Assembly: GCF_007993795.1 (NCBI RefSeq)
Contig: NZ_CP042476.1
Span: 1,116,001 to 1,180,000, forward strand
Reading direction: 5' to 3'
DNA from: Antarcticibacterium arcticum
GTDB lineage: Bacteria; Bacteroidota; Bacteroidia; Flavobacteriales; Flavobacteriaceae
DNA length: 64,000 bases
Under the pieces are notes generated by a model. It did not search any database and was not told where the DNA came from. It worked only from the letters and a program-made list of their open reading frames with translations. The translations under genes were made by a program, and so were the position numbers. Positions within the stretch are counted from its first letter, which is position 1, and every line of letters begins with the position of its first letter. Positions 16,319-26,089 of the stretch are shown piece by piece.

Positions 16319-18760
16319 ATGAAGTTTAAAGGCTTTTTTATTCTTTTATTTTTCGTTTTAATAAATTCCAATGCCCAGGAAAAAAACACACCAACCTCTT
16401 TTCTTCAGAAACAATACCAGGCTTCCCGAATTACCGAAGCCCCTAAAATAGATGGTTTTTTAACAGATGAGGTATGGCAGGGTGTTCCCTCGACTTCAGA
16501 TTTTGTAATGGTTGAACCCGGAGATGGGGTACCCATACGGAAAACTCACGAAACTTTTGTGAAAGTTGCTTATGATGATGATGCTGTTTATTTTGCTGCT
16601 GTAATGATGGAACCGGAAGCGGGTAAGACCATTGTGCAAATGAACCAACGTGACAACCTGGGGCAGGCAGAATTTTTTCTTATAGATATCAATACTTATA
16701 ATGATGGTGAAAACCAAACCCGCTTTATAGTTACTGCTGCCGGCACATTGGCAGATGCAAGAATGACAGGTGAAAGTGAAGATTATCTTTATAATTTAGT
16801 TTGGGAAGCGGAGGTTTCACAGGATGAAAAGGCCTGGTATGCTGAAATTAAGATCCCTTACGCCGCATTGAGATTTCCTAAGAAAACTGAACAATTATGG
16901 GGGATACAGTTTGCGAGAAATATCACCCATTTAAATGAGCAATATGTATGGAATTACATTAATAAATCTATAGGAAAAGCAAGCCAGTACATAGGTTTAT
17001 TAACCGGTATTAATTCTATTTCCCCACCTGTGCGCCTTAGCTTTTATCCCTATACCTCTTTTGAAGTTGATAATTATAAAAGCTCCACCCAAACCAATTT
17101 TAATGCAGGCCTTGATTTTAAATATGGTATAAGCGATGCCTTTACCCTGGATGCTACCCTTGTACCGGATTTTGGGCAGACCGCTTTTGATAACGTTGAA
17201 CTTAATCTTACCCCTTTTGAGCAGGAATTTGGAGAGAACCGTGCCTTTTTTACTGAAGGAACAGAGCTTTTTACCAAAGGAAATTTATTTTATTCCCGTC
17301 GTATAGGGGATGCTCCCATTGGTTTTAACGCCGCTCAAAGGGATATTCTAAATGATGAGATTGTTATTGAGAATCCCGAAAATGCCAATCTTTTTAATGC
17401 TTTAAAAATCTCCGGGAGAACAGAAAGAGACCTTGGAATTGGATTTTTTAATGCGATCACCCAGGAAACCCAGGCTGTTTACCGGGACACTATCACAGGC
17501 CAAACCCGTACAAGGGTTACTGAACCCTGGGCCAATTATAACATTGTAGTGTTGGACCAGCAATTTAATAACAACTCATTTATATCTTTAATTAACACGA
17601 ATGTTACCAGAAATGGAAACTTCCGGGACGGGAATGTATCAGCCTTCTTGTTTGATATTTTTACGCCTTCCAATGATTTTAATTTTGCAGGCCAGGCTAC
17701 TATGAGCAATGTAAATGTACCCGTTCAAAACATCACGGGTTTCGCATCCAACTTTGAAGTTAAACGTACCAAAGGAAATATTAGATATGGGGTGGAACAC
17801 CAATTTGCCAATGAAACCTATGACATCAATGATCTGGGTATAAATTTCACCAATAATTATAACAATTTTTTCTGGGAGACTTCCTACCAGATCTTTGAAC
17901 CTAAGGGCAATTATAATCAATACCGCATAAGATTATATGGGAACCATCTGCGCCGGTATATCCCAAACCTTACCACCGGAACCGGTATTGGTGGTAACTT
18001 TTTTGCCTTCACCACCACACGGTTTGCGTTCGGCGGTTTTCTGGAGGTTAACTCTCAATTTAAAGATTTCTTTGAACCACGAAAAGAAGGTGCATATGTT
18101 ACCTACCCTAAAAACATTGCAGGAGATATCTGGGTATCTTCAGATTATAGAAAGAGGTTCGCTTATGATTCCAGAGTGGGATATCAGCATTATATAGACA
18201 ATCCTCAGGAAAGATTCAGTTTAAATATTAATCCGCGGTTTCGCTTCAATGATAAATTCACGCTCATTTATTCATTTGATTATGTTAATTCAAAGAACAG
18301 GAACAGCTTTGTAAGTCAGCTCCCGGGAGATGTTCTTTTTGGGTTACGCAATATGGAAAGTATTGAAAACTCCATCCAGGGAACTTATAATTTCGACACG
18401 AAGCAGGGAGTTAAATTAAGCTTCAGGAATTTCTGGTCGGCTGCAACTTTCCTGGAAAATAATTTTTCGGTTCTAAAGGAGGAAGGTAAACTGGTCTCCA
18501 CCACTATCTCCCCTACCCGTGATCCTAATGCCAACTTCAATATCTGGAATTTTGACCTTAGTTACCGCTGGCAATTTGCTCCCGGTAGTGAGGCTATCCT
18601 GCTTTACCGAAATTCAATTTTCAACCTTGATAATGAGAATGAATTAAGTTATTTTGAAAGCCTGGATGCCCTCCTGCAGGGGCCTTTACGGCAAAATATT
18701 TCCTTAAGGATAGTTTACTATTTAGATTACAATAATGTGAGGAATATTTTTAAAAGCTAA
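16319..18760 (+). CDS. DUF5916 outer-membrane protein with CBM9-like N-terminal domain
   Basis: An 813-residue exported protein. Signal peptide about 1-19 (FFILLFFVLINSNAQ). Residues about 40-225 resemble the carbohydrate-binding family 9 fold that starts many of these proteins (KIDGFLTDEVWQ, then VKVAYDDDAVYFAAVM). The rest matches DUF5916: PDFGQTAFDNVELNLTPFEQ and ENRAFFTEGTELF, followed by many amphipathic strands ending in YYLDYNNV, consistent with an outer-membrane barrel. The function is unknown; a sugar or peptide ligand is only a guess. It is 51 bp upstream of an ABC ATPase but that gene probably has its own function. Confidence 0.88.
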   Translation: MKFKGFFILLFFVLINSNAQEKNTPTSFLQKQYQASRITEAPKIDGFLTDEVWQGVPSTSDFVMVEPGDGVPIRKTHETFVKVAYDDDAVYFAAVMMEPEAGKTIVQMNQRDNLGQAEFFLIDINTYNDGENQTRFIVTAAGTLADARMTGESEDYLYNLVWEAEVSQDEKAWYAEIKIPYAALRFPKKTEQLWGIQFARNITHLNEQYVWNYINKSIGKASQYIGLLTGINSISPPVRLSFYPYTSFEVDNYKSSTQTNFNAGLDFKYGISDAFTLDATLVPDFGQTAFDNVELNLTPFEQEFGENRAFFTEGTELFTKGNLFYSRRIGDAPIGFNAAQRDILNDEIVIENPENANLFNALKISGRTERDLGIGFFNAITQETQAVYRDTITGQTRTRVTEPWANYNIVVLDQQFNNNSFISLINTNVTRNGNFRDGNVSAFLFDIFTPSNDFNFAGQATMSNVNVPVQNITGFASNFEVKRTKGNIRYGVEHQFANETYDINDLGINFTNNYNNFFWETSYQIFEPKGNYNQYRIRLYGNHLRRYIPNLTTGTGIGGNFFAFTTTRFAFGGFLEVNSQFKDFFEPRKEGAYVTYPKNIAGDIWVSSDYRKRFAYDSRVGYQHYIDNPQERFSLNINPRFRFNDKFTLIYSFDYVNSKNRNSFVSQLPGDVLFGLRNMESIENSIQGTYNFDTKQGVKLSFRNFWSAATFLENNFSVLKEEGKLVSTTISPTRDPNANFNIWNFDLSYRWQFAPGSEAILLYRNSIFNLDNENELSYFESLDALLQGPLRQNISLRIVYYLDYNNVRNIFKS

Positions 18761-18810
18761 TTTTAGTTTAAAAAGATAATAAGTACTTTCACCAATTAAG
18801 AAATAACCAG

Positions 18811-19470
18811 ATGATCTACGCCAATAATATTCATAAATACTACGGAGACCTGCACGTTTTAAAGGGTGTGAATTTACATATTGAAAAAAGTGAAATAGTT
18901 TCTATAGTTGGAGCTTCAGGAGCAGGAAAAACCACCTTGCTTCAAATTTTAGGGACCCTGGACCAACCGGAAAAAAATAAGGACAGTATATTAAGGATCA
19001 ATTCTATAGATATTTATTCTCAGAATGCGCGAAAGTTATCAAAATTCCGAAATGAGCAAATAGGTTTTATTTTTCAATTTCACCAGTTGCTGCCTGAATT
19101 TACAGCCCTTGAAAATATATGCATCCCGGCCTTCATAAAAAATACCCCAAAAGCTGAAGCTGAAAAAAGGGCTATGGAACTTCTCGAGTTTTTGGGCCTT
19201 ACAGCAAGGGCCCATCATAAACCTTCTGAAATGAGCGGTGGGGAACAACAACGTATTGCCGTTGCACGTTCTCTTATAAATAACCCCGCCGTGATCTTTG
19301 CCGATGAACCCTCCGGAAACCTGGACAGTGAATCTGCGGAAAACCTTCACAAGTTATTCTTTCGATTAAGAGAAGAATTTGGCCAAACCTTTGTAATCGT
19401 AACTCATAACGAAGAACTTGCCAATATGGCCGACCGTAAACTCACCATGGTAGACGGGGAGATAGTCTAA
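18811..19470 (+). CDS. LolD/MacB-type ABC transporter ATP-binding protein
   Basis: A 219-residue nucleotide-binding subunit. Walker A is GASGAGKTT at about residues 34-42, the signature is MSGGEQQRIAVARS, Walker B is VIFADEPSGNLDSE, and the H-loop is VIVTHN. The arrangement fits the LolD/MacB/FtsE class that works with MacB-like permeases. No permease gene is adjacent, so the partner is encoded elsewhere. The gene is followed 10 bp later by a TIGR02757 gene. A LolD-like role in lipoprotein release is possible but unproven. Confidence 0.92.
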   Translation: MIYANNIHKYYGDLHVLKGVNLHIEKSEIVSIVGASGAGKTTLLQILGTLDQPEKNKDSILRINSIDIYSQNARKLSKFRNEQIGFIFQFHQLLPEFTALENICIPAFIKNTPKAEAEKRAMELLEFLGLTARAHHKPSEMSGGEQQRIAVARSLINNPAVIFADEPSGNLDSESAENLHKLFFRLREEFGQTFVIVTHNEELANMADRKLTMVDGEIV

Positions 19471-19480
19471 AAACCTAGAG

Positions 19481-20251
19481 ATGCTCATGAATAAAAAGGA
19501 GCTAAAATCATTTCTGGACTATAAAGTTGAGGAGTATAACAATCCCCGGTTTATTGAAACCGACCCTATTCAAATTCCCCATAAATTCAGTTTGAAAGAG
19601 GACATTGAGATCGCGGGATTTTTAACGGCAACCATTGCCTGGGGCAACCGGAAAAGTATTCTTACCAATGCCTCCCGGTTAATGGATTTGCTGGACAATT
19701 CACCTTACGATTTTATCATGAACCACCGGGAAGATGATCTCATTTCACTTGAAAATTTTGTGCACAGGACCTTTAATGGGATTGACCTTCAGTTTTTCGT
19801 GAGTTCCCTTCAAAACATTTACAACAATCATGGGGGGCTGGAAAACATTTTTACCCAATTTGCCGCAACCAATAACCTTCAGGGGAGCATACATGAATTT
19901 AAAACGATATTTTTTGAACTACCACATTTACCCCGCACCCAAAAACACGTAAGTGACCCTTATAAAAATTCGGCTGCCAAAAGAATAAACATGTTTTTAA
20001 GGTGGATGGTGAGGAAAGATGGCGCGAATGTTGATTTTGGAATTTGGGAAAAATTGAAGCCCTCACAATTATCCTGTCCCCTGGACGTTCATTCCGGTAA
20101 TACTGCACGAAAGTTAGGTTTACTTTCCCGAAAACAAAATGATGCCAAGGCTTTACAGGACCTGGATAAATCCCTTAGGAAACTTGATGCTGCAGATCCT
20201 GTTAAATATGATTTCGCCCTTTTTGGTTTAGGGGTATTTGAGAAGTATTAA
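19481..20251 (+). CDS. TIGR02757 (DUF2400) family protein
   Basis: A 256-residue protein of a Bacteroidota-rich conserved family of unknown function. Visible family segments are FLTATIAWGNRKSI, SPYDFIMNH, RMNMFLRWMVRKD-like KRINMFLRWMVRKDG, and LDVHSGNTARKLGLL. The conserved helices with LDVH and GN.AR are reminiscent of helix-hairpin-helix DNA glycosylases, but I do not see a clear catalytic motif and do not assign an activity. The start could be 19481 or 19487 (MLMNKK). It probably shares a transcript with the ABC ATPase. Confidence 0.85.
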   Translation: MLMNKKELKSFLDYKVEEYNNPRFIETDPIQIPHKFSLKEDIEIAGFLTATIAWGNRKSILTNASRLMDLLDNSPYDFIMNHREDDLISLENFVHRTFNGIDLQFFVSSLQNIYNNHGGLENIFTQFAATNNLQGSIHEFKTIFFELPHLPRTQKHVSDPYKNSAAKRINMFLRWMVRKDGANVDFGIWEKLKPSQLSCPLDVHSGNTARKLGLLSRKQNDAKALQDLDKSLRKLDAADPVKYDFALFGLGVFEKY

Positions 20252-20280
20252 CATTTCTTTAACCATTCAGATTATTTTAT

Positions 20281-20288
20281 TAACTTTG
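20281..20288 (+). promoter_or_regulatory. Putative -7 box for the first GAF histidine kinase
   Basis: TAACTTTG fits TAnnTTTG and lies 31 bp before the ATG at 20320. No TTG is present at the usual -33 distance. Confidence 0.4.
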
Positions 20289-20319
20289 AAGGAATTAGGT
20301 CTCCTTACAACAATTCTAT

Positions 20320-21534
20320 ATGAAACAAGCAGAAATTCCGGTAAATGAAAAAAGCAGGTTAAAAACACTGGAGAAATTGCAATTACTGGAATCCGGGCCT
20401 GATGAAAATTACGATAATATCACCAAACTTGCTTCAATGATATGCGGTACACCTGTATCATTAGTTACTCTCATTGATGAGAAGAAGCAAACATTTAAAT
20501 CGAAAATAGGTACAGAAATATCTGAGGCGCCCAGGGAAATAAGTCATTGCTCCCACGCAATCCTTAATCCCGAAGATATTATGGAGGTTAAGGATACCCG
20601 GGAGGATGAAAGATTCTTCGATAATCCATACACCACTGGCAACCCCCAGATACTTTTTTATGCAGGAATGCCATTAAAGGCTTATAATGGAGATGTGATG
20701 GGCACCCTTTGCGTACTGGATGTAAAACCAAATTCCCTTACCGCAGAGCAAAAAGATGCTTTAAAAGCACTTGCCAAACAGGTTGAAAATTTATTTGAAT
20801 TAAGAAGGCATAATCTTGAACTCGAAAAAACCACTTTTGAATTAAAAGAAAAAAATTCCCAGCTTAGAAATTTTGCCGGTATCGTCTCTCATGATATGAA
20901 AATGCCTTTGGCAAATATGATTATTACTTCAGATCTTATTAAGGCTAAATATTCTTCAAATTTTGACGAAGAAGGAATTCATTATCTTGATTACCTGAAA
21001 CAATCTTCCTATAAATTAAGCAATTACATTACCGGAATTCTTCAGCATTATGAAAGCGACAGTTTATTTGACAGTAGCATTGAGGAATTTGACATTCATG
21101 ATTTACTGGAGAATATTATTGATCTTTTGAATATTAATTATAACTGCGTAATTAATCTACCGGAAGACAATATGATGCTTAATTGCAATAAAATAGCGCT
21201 GCAGCAAATATTCATTAATCTCATAGGAAACAGTCTAAAATACAACAATAAAGAAGAGATCATTATAGATGTTCAATGCAGCAACGGCGGAGATTTTTAC
21301 AATTTCGCTATAAGTGACAATGGTATAGGAATACCAAAGGATAAGCAACAGGATATATTTGAGTTGTTTACCATTGTTGAAGAAATTGACCGATCTGGAA
21401 ACCGTGGAAATGGCATTGGATTATCTACTGTAAAAAAACTTGTTACTTCCCTGGGAGGTGATATAACTGTAGAATCTGAAATTAATAAAGGGACTACCTT
21501 TAAATTTACAATGCATAAATCCCAATGTAATTGA
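20320..21534 (+). CDS. GAF-domain sensor histidine kinase (first of a tandem pair)
   Basis: A 404-residue soluble kinase with no membrane helix. Residues about 25-165 form a GAF domain (ICGTPVSLVTLIDEKKQTF, then MGTLCVLD). A short coiled coil leads to the HisKA box with the phospho-acceptor His in VSHDMKMPLANM (about residue 189). The HATPase has N box FINLIGNSLKYNN, G1 SDNGIGIP and G2 GNGIGLSTVKKLV. No response regulator lies nearby, so its output is unknown. The second kinase, 83 bp downstream, has the same layout and is clearly a diverged paralogue. Confidence 0.93.
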   Translation: MKQAEIPVNEKSRLKTLEKLQLLESGPDENYDNITKLASMICGTPVSLVTLIDEKKQTFKSKIGTEISEAPREISHCSHAILNPEDIMEVKDTREDERFFDNPYTTGNPQILFYAGMPLKAYNGDVMGTLCVLDVKPNSLTAEQKDALKALAKQVENLFELRRHNLELEKTTFELKEKNSQLRNFAGIVSHDMKMPLANMIITSDLIKAKYSSNFDEEGIHYLDYLKQSSYKLSNYITGILQHYESDSLFDSSIEEFDIHDLLENIIDLLNINYNCVINLPEDNMMLNCNKIALQQIFINLIGNSLKYNNKEEIIIDVQCSNGGDFYNFAISDNGIGIPKDKQQDIFELFTIVEEIDRSGNRGNGIGLSTVKKLVTSLGGDITVESEINKGTTFKFTMHKSQCN

Positions 21535-21617
21535 TAAACATTGAATTAATAATTAGAATGACAAAAAAAATTCCTATTATTGATTAAGTGAAAAAGCGGT
21601 AAGAAGGCTTTACCCAT

Positions 21618-22820
21618 ATGGAGAAAAAAAATTACCAGGCAAACGAAAAGATCCGGAAATCGGTTTTAGAAAGTTATAATCTCCCTAACAGTTGTTCAGA
21701 CCCAGATTATGATGAGCTTACGTTCCTAACAGCTGCTATTTGCCAGGTGCCTGTAGCTTATCTAAGCATAATAGAACCCACTAATATTTGTTTTAAAGCC
21801 CGTTACGGTATTAGCCTTAGTGGAATTAACCGCGAATTATCCTTTACCCAGGATCTCCTTAATTCAGGCAAAGATCTTATTGTTTTAAATTATAAAGACA
21901 CTCCGGAACTCTTTGATAATAAGGAGGCCATTTACAATCAAAAATTTAAATTCTTCGCCGGGGTGCTTTTAAAAGATTCCCGTGGGTATCCTTTGGGTGC
22001 GCTCAATATACTTGATACAGTAGAACGCGAATTGAATGCAACCCAAAAAAAAGGATTAAAAACCCTGGCCCACCAAAGTTTTAAACTTATGGAGTTTAGT
22101 AAGCAGAACAACGAGTTTCAGCTTATTCAGAATAAATTAAAACAGAAATATGAAGAACTGGAAAAATTTGCCAGTTTGGTTTCTCACGATATAAAATCTC
22201 CATTAGCAAACATTATTTCCCTTACAGAGCTTTTAAAAGAAGAGAATCAGGGTAAATTTGATGAAGAGACCACCCAATACCTTAACTACCTTGTTGAATC
22301 CTCCTATTCCCTACGTAATTACGTAGATGGAATTCTTAGCTTTTATCGCAGTGAGCATATACTGGAAAAAGATTATGAGAATGTAGATCTTCACCAGATC
22401 CTGCAACAAATCGCTAAATTATATGAAGTGTCAGATGATGTTATCCTGGAATATCCAAAGGAGGCAATGTTGCACCACGTCAATAAAGCTGCTCTTACCC
22501 AGGTTTTTCTTAACCTCATAAGTAACGGATTAAAATATAACAAAAAGAGCATCCGGAAGATCCAGATCAAATTTGAGGAACAACCGTTCTTTTACCATTT
22601 TGAGGTAAAAGATAATGGGGAAGGTTTCCCTGAAGAAAATTCTTCAAAGATCTTTGAACTCTTTACTACACTTGATACTACAGACAGGGAAGGAAACCCG
22701 GGCAGTGGGATTGGTCTTGCAACGGTAAATAAACTGGTGCAAAGCATGGGAGGAGAGATCAAGGTACGCTCAACCCCGGGCGAAGGAAGTTCGTTTAGTT
22801 TCACAATACAGCGACTTTAG
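21618..22820 (+). CDS. GAF-domain sensor histidine kinase (second of a tandem pair)
   Basis: A 400-residue soluble kinase that repeats the architecture of its upstream neighbour: GAF domain about 25-165 (ICQVPVAYLSIIEPTNICF, then PLGALNILD), coiled-coil linker, phospho-acceptor His in VSHDIKSPLANI, N box FLNLISNGLKYN, G1 KDNGEGFP and G2 GSGIGLATVNKLV. The GAF pocket residues differ from the first copy: the segment around SHCSHAILN in the first kinase is SFTQDLLN here, so the ligands or inputs may differ. No receiver gene is adjacent. Duplication followed by sensor divergence is my inference. Confidence 0.93.
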   Translation: MEKKNYQANEKIRKSVLESYNLPNSCSDPDYDELTFLTAAICQVPVAYLSIIEPTNICFKARYGISLSGINRELSFTQDLLNSGKDLIVLNYKDTPELFDNKEAIYNQKFKFFAGVLLKDSRGYPLGALNILDTVERELNATQKKGLKTLAHQSFKLMEFSKQNNEFQLIQNKLKQKYEELEKFASLVSHDIKSPLANIISLTELLKEENQGKFDEETTQYLNYLVESSYSLRNYVDGILSFYRSEHILEKDYENVDLHQILQQIAKLYEVSDDVILEYPKEAMLHHVNKAALTQVFLNLISNGLKYNKKSIRKIQIKFEEQPFFYHFEVKDNGEGFPEENSSKIFELFTTLDTTDREGNPGSGIGLATVNKLVQSMGGEIKVRSTPGEGSSFSFTIQRL

Positions 22821-22855
22821 ACCAGGCGGAATTACTTTAAATGAGTGCCTTTTTA

Positions 22856-22863
22856 TATATTTG
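22856..22863 (+). promoter_or_regulatory. -7 box supporting the BatA-type gene start
   Basis: TATATTTG fits TAnnTTTG. Transcription from here would begin near 22869, after the upstream in-frame start at 22845, and so favours the ATG at 22884. Confidence 0.45.
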
Positions 22864-22883
22864 GGATAATATTCAAAATTTCC

Positions 22884-24812
22884 ATGCAATTTAATAATCC
22901 AGAAGTTCTCTTTGCCCTCTTCCTGTTGATTATTCCTGTTATTATCCATTTATTCCAGCTAAGAAAATTTAAGAAGGAAAGTTTTACCAATGTAAAGTTC
23001 CTGAAAAAGATCACCCCGCAAACCCGTAAAAGTTCCCAGTTAAAAAAATGGTTGGTACTGGCCACCAGATTATTGCTTCTGGCCTGTATAATAATGGCGT
23101 TTGCAAGGCCTTATTTTCCTTCTGGAAATCCTGAATCACAAAATATTGAAACTGTGATCTATCTGGACAATTCCTATAGCATGCAGGCAACCGGTACGCG
23201 GGGCCGTCTCCTTGACAGAAGTGTTCAGGATTTACTGAGCCAAATGCCCGAGGACAGAACCTTCACCTTAATTACCAACAATGATGAAATTGAGGAAGTT
23301 ACACGGCAAGACCTTCAGGAAATAACGTACTCTGCATCCCAAGCCGATCTCAAATCGGTTTTTCTTCGGGCCGGTAATAAATTTTCGGCAGATCCACGGG
23401 TGACAAAAAAATTGCTTTTAATATCAGATTTTCCGGGGAATTTAGAAATTCCTGAAGAGTTTACCGGTAAAGACTTTGAGATCTACGCGCTCCCCAGGCA
23501 AGGACAACGCCGGGGAAATATAAGCATTGACAGCCTTTACCAGGAATTTGAACGACCCGGCGAACAAATAGTAAAAGTAAGGTTTAGTTATACCGGAAAT
23601 AATCCGGGATCTGTTCCGGTCTCACTTTTCAACGGACCAGTATTATTGGGAAAATCAAGTATAGATTTTACCAAAGAGGAAGAGTTTTATGAAATAGGCT
23701 TCCCGCTGGAAGATTCTGAAATTTCCCGGGGAAAGATCACCGTGGAAGATAACGGATTGGAATTTGACAACAGTCTTTATTTTTCTGTCAATAAAAATTT
23801 ACCTGTTACGGTTACCAGTATAAATTCGGGTGAAGCAGGATTTTTACAACGGATTTTTAGCGGGCCCGAATTCGATTATAATGCGATGCCGGCAACAGGC
23901 ATAAATTATAATACACTTACCGCTTCCCGGGTTATCATATTGAATGAATTACAGGATCTTTCTGCAAGTATGGCTTCTACCCTCACTAATCTTGCAGCTA
24001 GTAAGGAAGTTGTATTTATTATTATTCCTTCCGTAGAAGCTGCCGGACCGGGAATGAACTCTTTTCTAAGGACTATAGGATTTTCGGGTTTTGGAGAGCC
24101 TATAGCAGAAGAACGGTTAATAACAAACATTTCCTTTAATCACCCTGTTTTTTCAGGTGTTTTTGAAGAGCAGGTGAAGAATTTTGAATATCCAAAGGTG
24201 CAGTTATCTTACGGCCCAGGCACCGGGGGAAAGACCGTGCTTAGTTATGAGAACAATAATGCTTTTCTACTGGAAAACCGCGGCAACTATTTCTTTACCG
24301 CCCCTTTAAATAGTACTAATTCAAATTTTACCCAATCTCCCTTAATTGTACCCGTTTTCTATAATATGGGCATATCTGCCCTAAAACCTGCGCAATTGTA
24401 CTATGAGCTTGGCAGGGCCAATAAAGTGGATGTTCCGGTAAAATTACCCGGAGACAGGATACTAAAAATAACTTCTGCTGAAGAAAATTTTATTCCGCAG
24501 CAGCGACGATTTACAAATAAAGTGGAGATCATAACAGAAGATTTGCCCCAGCAACCCGGTAATTTCAATATTATCCTGGAGGAAGAAGGAGGTCCGCTTA
24601 TTTCCATAAGTTATAATATTCCCAGGACTGAAAGTAAGAGCGACTATGTTGAGATTTCAGATAAAGACAAATTCACCATCCTTGAAGAACTTCCCCAGTT
24701 TTTTTCTTCCGCAGGCTTTGTAAAAGAATTGGATACACTTTGGAAATGGTTTGTTACTTTTGCTTTAATCTTTTTAATTATTGAAACCCTGCTCCTAAAA
24801 TATTTTAAATGA
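22884..24812 (+). CDS. BatA-type membrane protein with vWA-like domain
   Basis: I start at 22884 because the protein then begins MQFNNPEVLFALFLLIIP, the usual BatA N-terminus, and because a promoter box lies between this ATG and the earlier start at 22845. It has 642 residues. Helix 1 is at about 8-22; LFQLRKFKKESFTNVKFL is the BatA motif; helix 2 is at about 55-75. A vWA-like segment has the metal-site-like DNSYSM. A long extracytoplasmic part follows, then a C-terminal helix (WFVTFALIFLIIETLLLKYF). Its function in Bacteroidota is not known. It overlaps the next gene by 4 bp, so the two are translationally coupled. Confidence 0.88.
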   Translation: MQFNNPEVLFALFLLIIPVIIHLFQLRKFKKESFTNVKFLKKITPQTRKSSQLKKWLVLATRLLLLACIIMAFARPYFPSGNPESQNIETVIYLDNSYSMQATGTRGRLLDRSVQDLLSQMPEDRTFTLITNNDEIEEVTRQDLQEITYSASQADLKSVFLRAGNKFSADPRVTKKLLLISDFPGNLEIPEEFTGKDFEIYALPRQGQRRGNISIDSLYQEFERPGEQIVKVRFSYTGNNPGSVPVSLFNGPVLLGKSSIDFTKEEEFYEIGFPLEDSEISRGKITVEDNGLEFDNSLYFSVNKNLPVTVTSINSGEAGFLQRIFSGPEFDYNAMPATGINYNTLTASRVIILNELQDLSASMASTLTNLAASKEVVFIIIPSVEAAGPGMNSFLRTIGFSGFGEPIAEERLITNISFNHPVFSGVFEEQVKNFEYPKVQLSYGPGTGGKTVLSYENNNAFLLENRGNYFFTAPLNSTNSNFTQSPLIVPVFYNMGISALKPAQLYYELGRANKVDVPVKLPGDRILKITSAEENFIPQQRRFTNKVEIITEDLPQQPGNFNIILEEEGGPLISISYNIPRTESKSDYVEISDKDKFTILEELPQFFSSAGFVKELDTLWKWFVTFALIFLIIETLLLKYFK

Positions 24813-26065
24813 AAATACTTCTAAGGTCGGCCAGAATCATAGCTCCCTCCTCTCCTTACCATCAAAAAAAAGCAGATATTTTTATTGAGAATGGGATAAT
24901 TAAAGAAATAGGTGCTTCTCTAAAGGTAAAGGATCCGGACCGTGAAATTGTTCTGAAAGACCTGCACGTTTCTGTAGGTTGGTTTGATAGCAGTGTAACG
25001 TTTGGAGAACCCGGTTATGAAGAAAGGGAAACTATAAAAAATGGCCTGGATACAGCTGCTCTTAGCGGGTTTACAGCCATCGCTTTAAATCCCTGTACCA
25101 ACCCGGTCATAGATGATAACGGTACTGTTACATCAATTCTTTCCAAAGCCCAGGGTCATCCGGTTAATATGCATCCTATTGGTGCTCTTACCCGAAATTC
25201 CCAGGGAAAGGACCTTGCAGATCTTTACGATATGTCCCAGGCAGGAGCCATTGCTTTTGGAGATCACAAACAGGCGGTCATGAATTCAAATCTTTTGAAG
25301 CTCGCCCTTCAATATGTACAAAATTTTGGAGGCCTGGTACAATCCTTTCCGCAGGATAATAATATTGCCGGGAAAGGGGTTATTAATGAAGATGAGAACA
25401 GTACGCGTTTAGGTTTAAGGGGCATTGCGCCTTTAGCTGAAGAAATGCAAATCGCAAGGGACCTTTCTTTACTGGAGTATACCGGGGGAAAATTACACAT
25501 TCCAACTATTTCCACATCCGGCGCTGTGAAACTTATTAAAGAAGCCAAAAAGAAAGGCCTGGATGTTTCCTGCAGTGTTGCAATTCATAATCTCATATTT
25601 TCTGATGATGTGTTGATGGAATTTGATACTAATGCGAAGGTCCTGCCTCCACTGCGTAATAAAAAGACCTTGAAAAAGCTGCAGGCGGGTTTAAAAGAAG
25701 GAACTATAGATATGGTTACTACAGATCATACTCCTATAGATATTGAACATAAAAAAGTTGAATTTGAACAGGCCTTATATGGTACAATTGGCCTGGAATC
25801 GGCTTTTGGGGCTCTGTTGAATATAACATCCCTGGAGGAAACCATAGACTATCTTACCCGGGGGAGAAGCCGCTTTGGCCTTCCGGTTCCGGAAATAGCC
25901 AAAGGTGAGAAGGCAAACCTTAGTTTATTCACACCAAAAGGAAAACAAATATTTACACAGGAAAATATATTTTCCAGTTCGCGGAACAGTCTGTTTTTGG
26001 AACACGAATTAACAGGGAAGGTCTACGGGATAATATCAGGAAATAACATTCTAATAAAGGAGTGA
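24809..26065 (+). CDS. Dihydroorotase-like protein lacking the HxH metal ligands
   Basis: A 418-residue amidohydrolase-family protein. The overall fold and segments such as VIDDNGTVTSIL, LHIPTISTSGAV and MVTTDHTPID match dihydroorotase (pyrimidine synthesis). At the place where active enzymes have D-x-H-x-H-x-R-E-P-G this protein reads DSSVTFGEPG (residues 60-69): both metal-binding His and the substrate Arg are replaced. It is therefore probably not an active dihydroorotase, like the non-catalytic dihydroorotase homologues (PyrC') that support aspartate transcarbamoylase in other bacteria. The 4-bp overlap with the BatA-type gene is notable. I infer a structural or moonlighting role. Confidence 0.88.
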   Translation: MKILLRSARIIAPSSPYHQKKADIFIENGIIKEIGASLKVKDPDREIVLKDLHVSVGWFDSSVTFGEPGYEERETIKNGLDTAALSGFTAIALNPCTNPVIDDNGTVTSILSKAQGHPVNMHPIGALTRNSQGKDLADLYDMSQAGAIAFGDHKQAVMNSNLLKLALQYVQNFGGLVQSFPQDNNIAGKGVINEDENSTRLGLRGIAPLAEEMQIARDLSLLEYTGGKLHIPTISTSGAVKLIKEAKKKGLDVSCSVAIHNLIFSDDVLMEFDTNAKVLPPLRNKKTLKKLQAGLKEGTIDMVTTDHTPIDIEHKKVEFEQALYGTIGLESAFGALLNITSLEETIDYLTRGRSRFGLPVPEIAKGEKANLSLFTPKGKQIFTQENIFSSSRNSLFLEHELTGKVYGIISGNNILIKE

Positions 26066-26089
26066 GTTTATTAATTAATCAAGGAACCT

